Part shown: positions 5,084-7,424 of the stretch, piece after piece
Numbering within the stretch: position 1 is the first letter of the stretch
Layout: every line of letters begins with the position of its first letter
DNA from: CAVPRW01 sp046727435 [NCBI: bacterium]
GTDB lineage: Bacteria > Tectomicrobia > Entotheonellia > J063
Length of the DNA stretch: 7,424 bases
Reading direction: 5' to 3'
NCBI GenBank assembly: GCA_046727435.1
Contig: JBKPCR010000018.1
Coordinates: 1 to 7,424, forward strand
Position numbers and translations under genes: made by a program
Notes under the pieces: model-generated
Databases searched by the model: none
What the model was told of the DNA's origin: nothing
The model's input: only the letters and a program-made list of their open reading frames with translations

Positions 5084-6481
5084 ATGAGAGAGCTGCGAGT
5101 CACCACGACGCAGGACGCTGATACCGGGCTTGAGGACACCGTGGTCGAAGCATTGAAAGCGAGCTTGCGCGGTGCGCTCCTGCGTCCTGGCGATGTGGGT
5201 TACGAAGACACCCGCAAAATCCATAATGGCATGATCGACCGGCGGCCCGCTTTGATCGCCTGCTGCACCGGTGTCGCGGACGTCCTCACCGGCGTCCGCT
5301 TCGCCCGCGAGCACGATCTGCTGGTATCCGTGCGCGGCGGGGGCCACGGCATGCCCGGGTTTGCGGTGTGCGAGGGCGGCCTGATGCTTGACCTCTCGGG
5401 TATGAAAAGCGTCCATGTCGACCCTCACCACCGGACGGTTCGCGCCGAAGCCGGGGTTACGTGGGGCGAGTTCGATCATGAGACCCAAGCGTTTGGTTTG
5501 GCTACGACCGGTGGCGTGGTCAGTTCGACCGGCATTGCCGGACTGACGCTCGGCGGCGGTCATGGCTTTCTGATGCGCCGCTACGGTCTTGCCTGTGACA
5601 ACTTGCTATCCGTGGACGTCGTGACCGCCGATGGCCGCTGGCTTGGCGCCAGTGACATGGAGCACGCGGAGCTGTTCTGGGGCCTCCGCGGTGGGGGTGG
5701 CAACTTTGGGGTGGTGACGTCGTTCGAATATCGCCTCCACCCGTTGGAGACGATGCTCGCCGGCATGGTCATCTACCCCATCGCACAAGCCAAAGCATTC
5801 CTCAGACTCTATCGTGAGGTCACCAGCATGGCCCCAGACGAACTCGGCTCCCTCGTGGCACTCGGCACCTTGCCGGACGGCACCCAAGCGGCCGTACTGC
5901 TGGTGGGGTATAGCGGGCCGATCGCGGACGGCGAGAAGCTGCTGCGCCCCCTGCGGGAGTTCGGTCCCCCACTGGCGGATCAGGTCAGTCCGTCACCCTA
6001 CATGGCGCTCCAAGGCATCTCCGAGCATTTTAACCCGCGCGGCTACCGGAATTACCTGAAGACGAATTACCTCAGGGACCTCAGTGACGACGCCATCGAC
6101 ATCCTGGTCGAGCGCTATGCCAGCGTGCCGGCTCCGTTTTCGCACATTGTGGTCGAACACATGGGCGGTGCCGTCAGCCAGATGGACCGGCAAGCCACCG
6201 CGTATAACTACCGGGACGCGCAGTACAACTTCCTCATCGTCGGCATGTGGGCCGATCCGGCGCAGGACGCAGGCGGCATCTCGTGGGTGCGTGGTCTCTG
6301 GCAAGCGCTCCAGCCGTTCTCATCGGGGAATATCTACGTCAACTATGAGTCGGACGTCGGCGTGGACCGCGTCCAAGCCGCATACGGGGCGGCGAAATAC
6401 GACCGCTTGGTGGCCCTAAAAAACACCTACGACCCGACGAATTTTTTCCGGCTCAACGCCAACATCAAGCCGACGGTGTGA
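5084..6481 (+). CDS. FAD-linked oxidase, berberine-bridge-enzyme-like (PCMH/BBE)
   Basis: The family transfers hydride from sugars, alcohols, alkaloids or other secondary metabolites to a covalently bound FAD and then to O2. There are 465-466 aa, normal for bacterial members. Numbered from ATG 5081, the FAD-binding PCMH domain spans about 52-222. It has RGGGHGMPG (85-93), with H89 the expected 8-alpha-histidyl FAD attachment; GGVVSSTGIAGLTLGGGHG (144-162); and ELFWGLRGGGGNFGVVT (197-213). The C-terminal BBE motif is complete: YVNYE (419-423), AAYGAAKYDRL (433-443), and KNTYDPTNFFRLNANIKP (447-464). The second (cysteinyl) FAD link of bicovalent members is missing: V147 occupies the place of Cys in GxCPTVG. 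There is no signal peptide, so it is probably cytoplasmic. AAGGAGGAG precedes tandem ATGs at 5081 and 5084; the spacing favours 5084. The substrate is unknown. Confidence 0.92.
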   Translation: MRELRVTTTQDADTGLEDTVVEALKASLRGALLRPGDVGYEDTRKIHNGMIDRRPALIACCTGVADVLTGVRFAREHDLLVSVRGGGHGMPGFAVCEGGLMLDLSGMKSVHVDPHHRTVRAEAGVTWGEFDHETQAFGLATTGGVVSSTGIAGLTLGGGHGFLMRRYGLACDNLLSVDVVTADGRWLGASDMEHAELFWGLRGGGGNFGVVTSFEYRLHPLETMLAGMVIYPIAQAKAFLRLYREVTSMAPDELGSLVALGTLPDGTQAAVLLVGYSGPIADGEKLLRPLREFGPPLADQVSPSPYMALQGISEHFNPRGYRNYLKTNYLRDLSDDAIDILVERYASVPAPFSHIVVEHMGGAVSQMDRQATAYNYRDAQYNFLIVGMWADPAQDAGGISWVRGLWQALQPFSSGNIYVNYESDVGVDRVQAAYGAAKYDRLVALKNTYDPTNFFRLNANIKPTV

Positions 6482-6504
6482 CCGCGCCAGGGGAGACCGC
6501 GCGG
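6482..6504 (+). terminator. GC-rich hairpin just after the FAD oxidase
   Basis: CCGCGC (6482-6487) and GCGCGG (6499-6504) can pair around an 11-nt loop immediately after the stop codon. No U-tract follows, so it is at best a weak or Rho-assisted terminator, or an mRNA 3'-end stabiliser. Confidence 0.3.
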
Positions 6505-6627
6505 CAGGACGGGCAGAGCACGCCATGACGGAGTGGTATTGAGCCATGCGTGAGACCTAACCCCTAGATGCTGCGCGTGTGCTCCCGGAGGGCCAGGCTG
6601 CTTGCAGCTCAACAATCCCATACATTC

Positions 6628-6694
6628 GCGGTCACCTCACATGGAGCGATGTGTGTTTGCCTGAGAGATGCACGCTGTTCACTGATGTCACCGC
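6628..6694. repeat. Imperfect inverted repeat
   Basis: GCGGTCACCTCA (6628-6639) and TGATGTCACCGC (6683-6694) match at 10 of 12 paired positions. Inside them AGCGATG (6645-6651) can pair with CACGCT with one bulge. It is modest on its own; I note it because the other gaps also hold nested structures. Confidence 0.25.
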
Positions 6695-6982
6695 ATCCAC
6701 CAGCTTGGCGACATTCCGTCGCACGCCGAGGTCCTCTCCCTGAACCCCGGCTTATTCTCAGGTATTGCCAGTATGACGGTTTGGCCATTCTCAGCTCATG
6801 CAATGGGCAACAGATACAGATTCTGACGCGTCACGTATGGCAAGAAGGAGGCCTTGGGACGGTGTGCACTGGGCCTTGATTTTACACTTCCGTCGGACCT
6901 CGACATACCATGACAGACGGTGCCAGCAAGTATGGTAGTAGCAATGTTTAGTAATTGAAAACAGACATAAGGTCAATCACAG

Positions 6983-7011
6983 TTGACATTCACGCGGTAG
7001 GATTCTAGGCT
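6983..7011 (+). promoter_or_regulatory. Candidate promoter for the exported-protein gene
   Basis: A perfect TTGACA (6983-6988) is followed after exactly 17 bp by TAGGCT (7006-7011). The -10 keeps the key first T, A and last T but is otherwise poor. Transcription would begin near 7018 and give a leader of about 120 nt that includes the stem-loop at 7058-7089. ACAGTT (6979-6984) and AACTGT (7014-7019) flank the promoter as a 6-bp inverted repeat. Confidence 0.4.
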
Positions 7012-7057
7012 TGAACTGTTCTGACGATCGTGCATTTGCCCAAGCGTCTTATAACGA

Positions 7058-7089
7058 CCCTCTCCGCTGAGGGGGGAGCCTAGAGAGGG
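7058..7089 (+). promoter_or_regulatory. Leader stem-loop upstream of the exported-protein gene
   Basis: CCCTCTC (7058-7064) and GAGAGGG (7083-7089) form a perfect 7-bp stem around an 18-nt purine-rich loop. CTCC (7062-7065) can alternatively pair with GGAG in the loop (7074-7077), so two mutually exclusive folds exist. It ends 48 nt before the start codon. It could be a regulatory leader; I do not recognise a known riboswitch class. Confidence 0.35.
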
Positions 7090-7137
7090 CTAGCGTCTCA
7101 GTGTGAGCAACGACTTCACATGGGAAGGGAGAAGGCA

Positions 7138-7424
7138 ATGCGTTCTCGACGACGCAGGGACCTGGCGTTTTGCGTAACCATCGCTGGATACCTGGGCGTC
7201 GGGCTAGGATACGCCGGTGACTTGGTGGCGCCCGCCACTGACTTTCAAATACGCATCAGTGGCGATGCTAAGCGCCCCCTGACCTTGAATGCGGCCGACT
7301 ACCGGGCATTGATATGGTTGGGGAGGGGGCCCGTGAATCTGAAGCGGCTACGCGATACGTTCCAGTGCGATAAGAGCGCCGATGACATCCATTCACAGCT
7401 TCAGTACCGCTGGGGCTATGATAA
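7138..7424 (+). CDS. Exported protein of unknown function (N-terminal part)
   Basis: Ninety-five codons are present; the rest lies beyond the right edge. The N-terminus is a textbook Sec signal peptide. It has a basic n-region (MRSRRRR), a hydrophobic core (LAFCVTIAGYLGVGLGYA, 9-26) and a likely signal peptidase I site after GYA at residue 26. C12 lies inside the core and is not in a lipobox. The visible mature part contains FQIRISGDAKRPLTLNAADY (36-55), a single Cys at residue 77, and a charged helical-looking stretch (SADDIHSQLQYRW, 80-92). I recognise no family. ATG 7138 is preceded by GGGAGAAGG. An in-frame ATG at 7120 lies before that site and is less likely. It is preceded by its own promoter-like sequence and stem-loop, so it is probably the first gene of a unit continuing to the right. 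Confidence 0.7.
   Translation, partial: MRSRRRRDLAFCVTIAGYLGVGLGYAGDLVAPATDFQIRISGDAKRPLTLNAADYRALIWLGRGPVNLKRLRDTFQCDKSADDIHSQLQYRWGYD

Larger units (their letters stand above)
6482..7137. other. Long gene-free stretch before the exported-protein gene
   Basis: This 656-bp interval has short open frames on both strands, but none has a good Shine-Dalgarno and recognisable content. Small structures seen are GAGCAC/GTGCTC (6516-6521 and 6579-6584), the imperfect dyad 6628-6694, GCGAC-ATTCC-GTCGC (6708-6722), an 8-bp direct repeat ATTCTCAG (6754-6761 and 6787-6794), and TACCAT/ATGGTA (6906-6911 and 6932-6937). The part after about 6880 is more AT-rich and leads into the promoter and leader of the next gene. 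No tRNA-like fold was found. Confidence 0.6.

Noticed and set aside
4919-5563. Minus-strand open frame of 214 codons over the start of the FAD oxidase
   Set aside because: It is antisense to a fully supported PCMH domain.
6754-6794. Direct repeat ATTCTCAG as a target-site duplication
   Set aside because: Only 25 bp lie between the copies, with no inverted ends; an 8-bp repeat can occur by chance.
6568-6879. Plus-strand open frame of 103 codons after the FAD oxidase
   Set aside because: It has no good ribosome-binding site, an unusual Ser/Arg/Cys-rich composition and no recognisable family.
1-7424. CRISPR array, tRNA, rRNA or intact insertion sequence
   Set aside because: No regularly spaced repeats, cloverleaf-like fold, rRNA signature or transposase motif was seen on either strand.

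Overview
The window looks like bacterial chromosome, fairly GC-rich (about 60% by eye), with Shine-Dalgarno starts. No plasmid, phage or integrase gene is visible. The most diagnostic gene is an hpnR-type hopanoid C-3 methylase at 3030-4523. This restricts the host to hopanoid-making bacteria able to form 3-methylhopanoids, such as aerobic methanotrophs, acetic acid bacteria, NC10/Methylomirabilis relatives and some other soil or aquatic lineages. An NC10-like or other uncultured environmental host is only a guess; nothing here fixes the taxon.

Layout, left to right. (1) Positions 1-689, minus strand: the N-terminal half of an HpaB-type flavin-dependent aromatic monooxygenase that runs off the left edge. 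Just upstream, and overlapping it by ATGA, lies a 61-codon ORF (686-871) that reads like the start of a small cupin protein cut off after about 50 residues. (2) 872-1285: a non-coding stretch with a perfect 8-bp inverted repeat beside a TACAAT hexamer. (3) 1286-2536, minus: a 12-TM-type MFS exporter. (4) 2537-3029: a divergent intergenic region with a large nested inverted-repeat structure (2716-2860) and a good sigma70-like promoter for hpnR (2949-2978). (5) 3030-4523, plus: hpnR. (6) 4524-5080: mostly without a convincing gene, with stem-loops and one doubtful 72-codon ORF. (7) 5084-6481 (or from 5081), plus: a berberine-bridge-like FAD-linked oxidase. (8) 6482-7137: a long gene-free stretch ending in a promoter-like sequence and a stem-loop leader. 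(9) 7138 to the right edge, plus: the start of an unrecognised exported protein.

The genes do not form an obvious pathway. Two are flavin-dependent oxidative enzymes (HpaB-like and BBE-like), one is an efflux-type transporter and one a membrane-lipid methylase, each apparently its own transcription unit with 400-650 bp gaps between units. The standard hopanoid genes (shc, hpnCDE, hpnH and others) are absent, so hpnR sits as an orphan tailoring gene. The most unusual features are the long structured inverted repeat upstream of hpnR, the amputated cupin coupled to hpaB, and the structured gaps around the FAD oxidase. No complete new defence or mobile system is visible.
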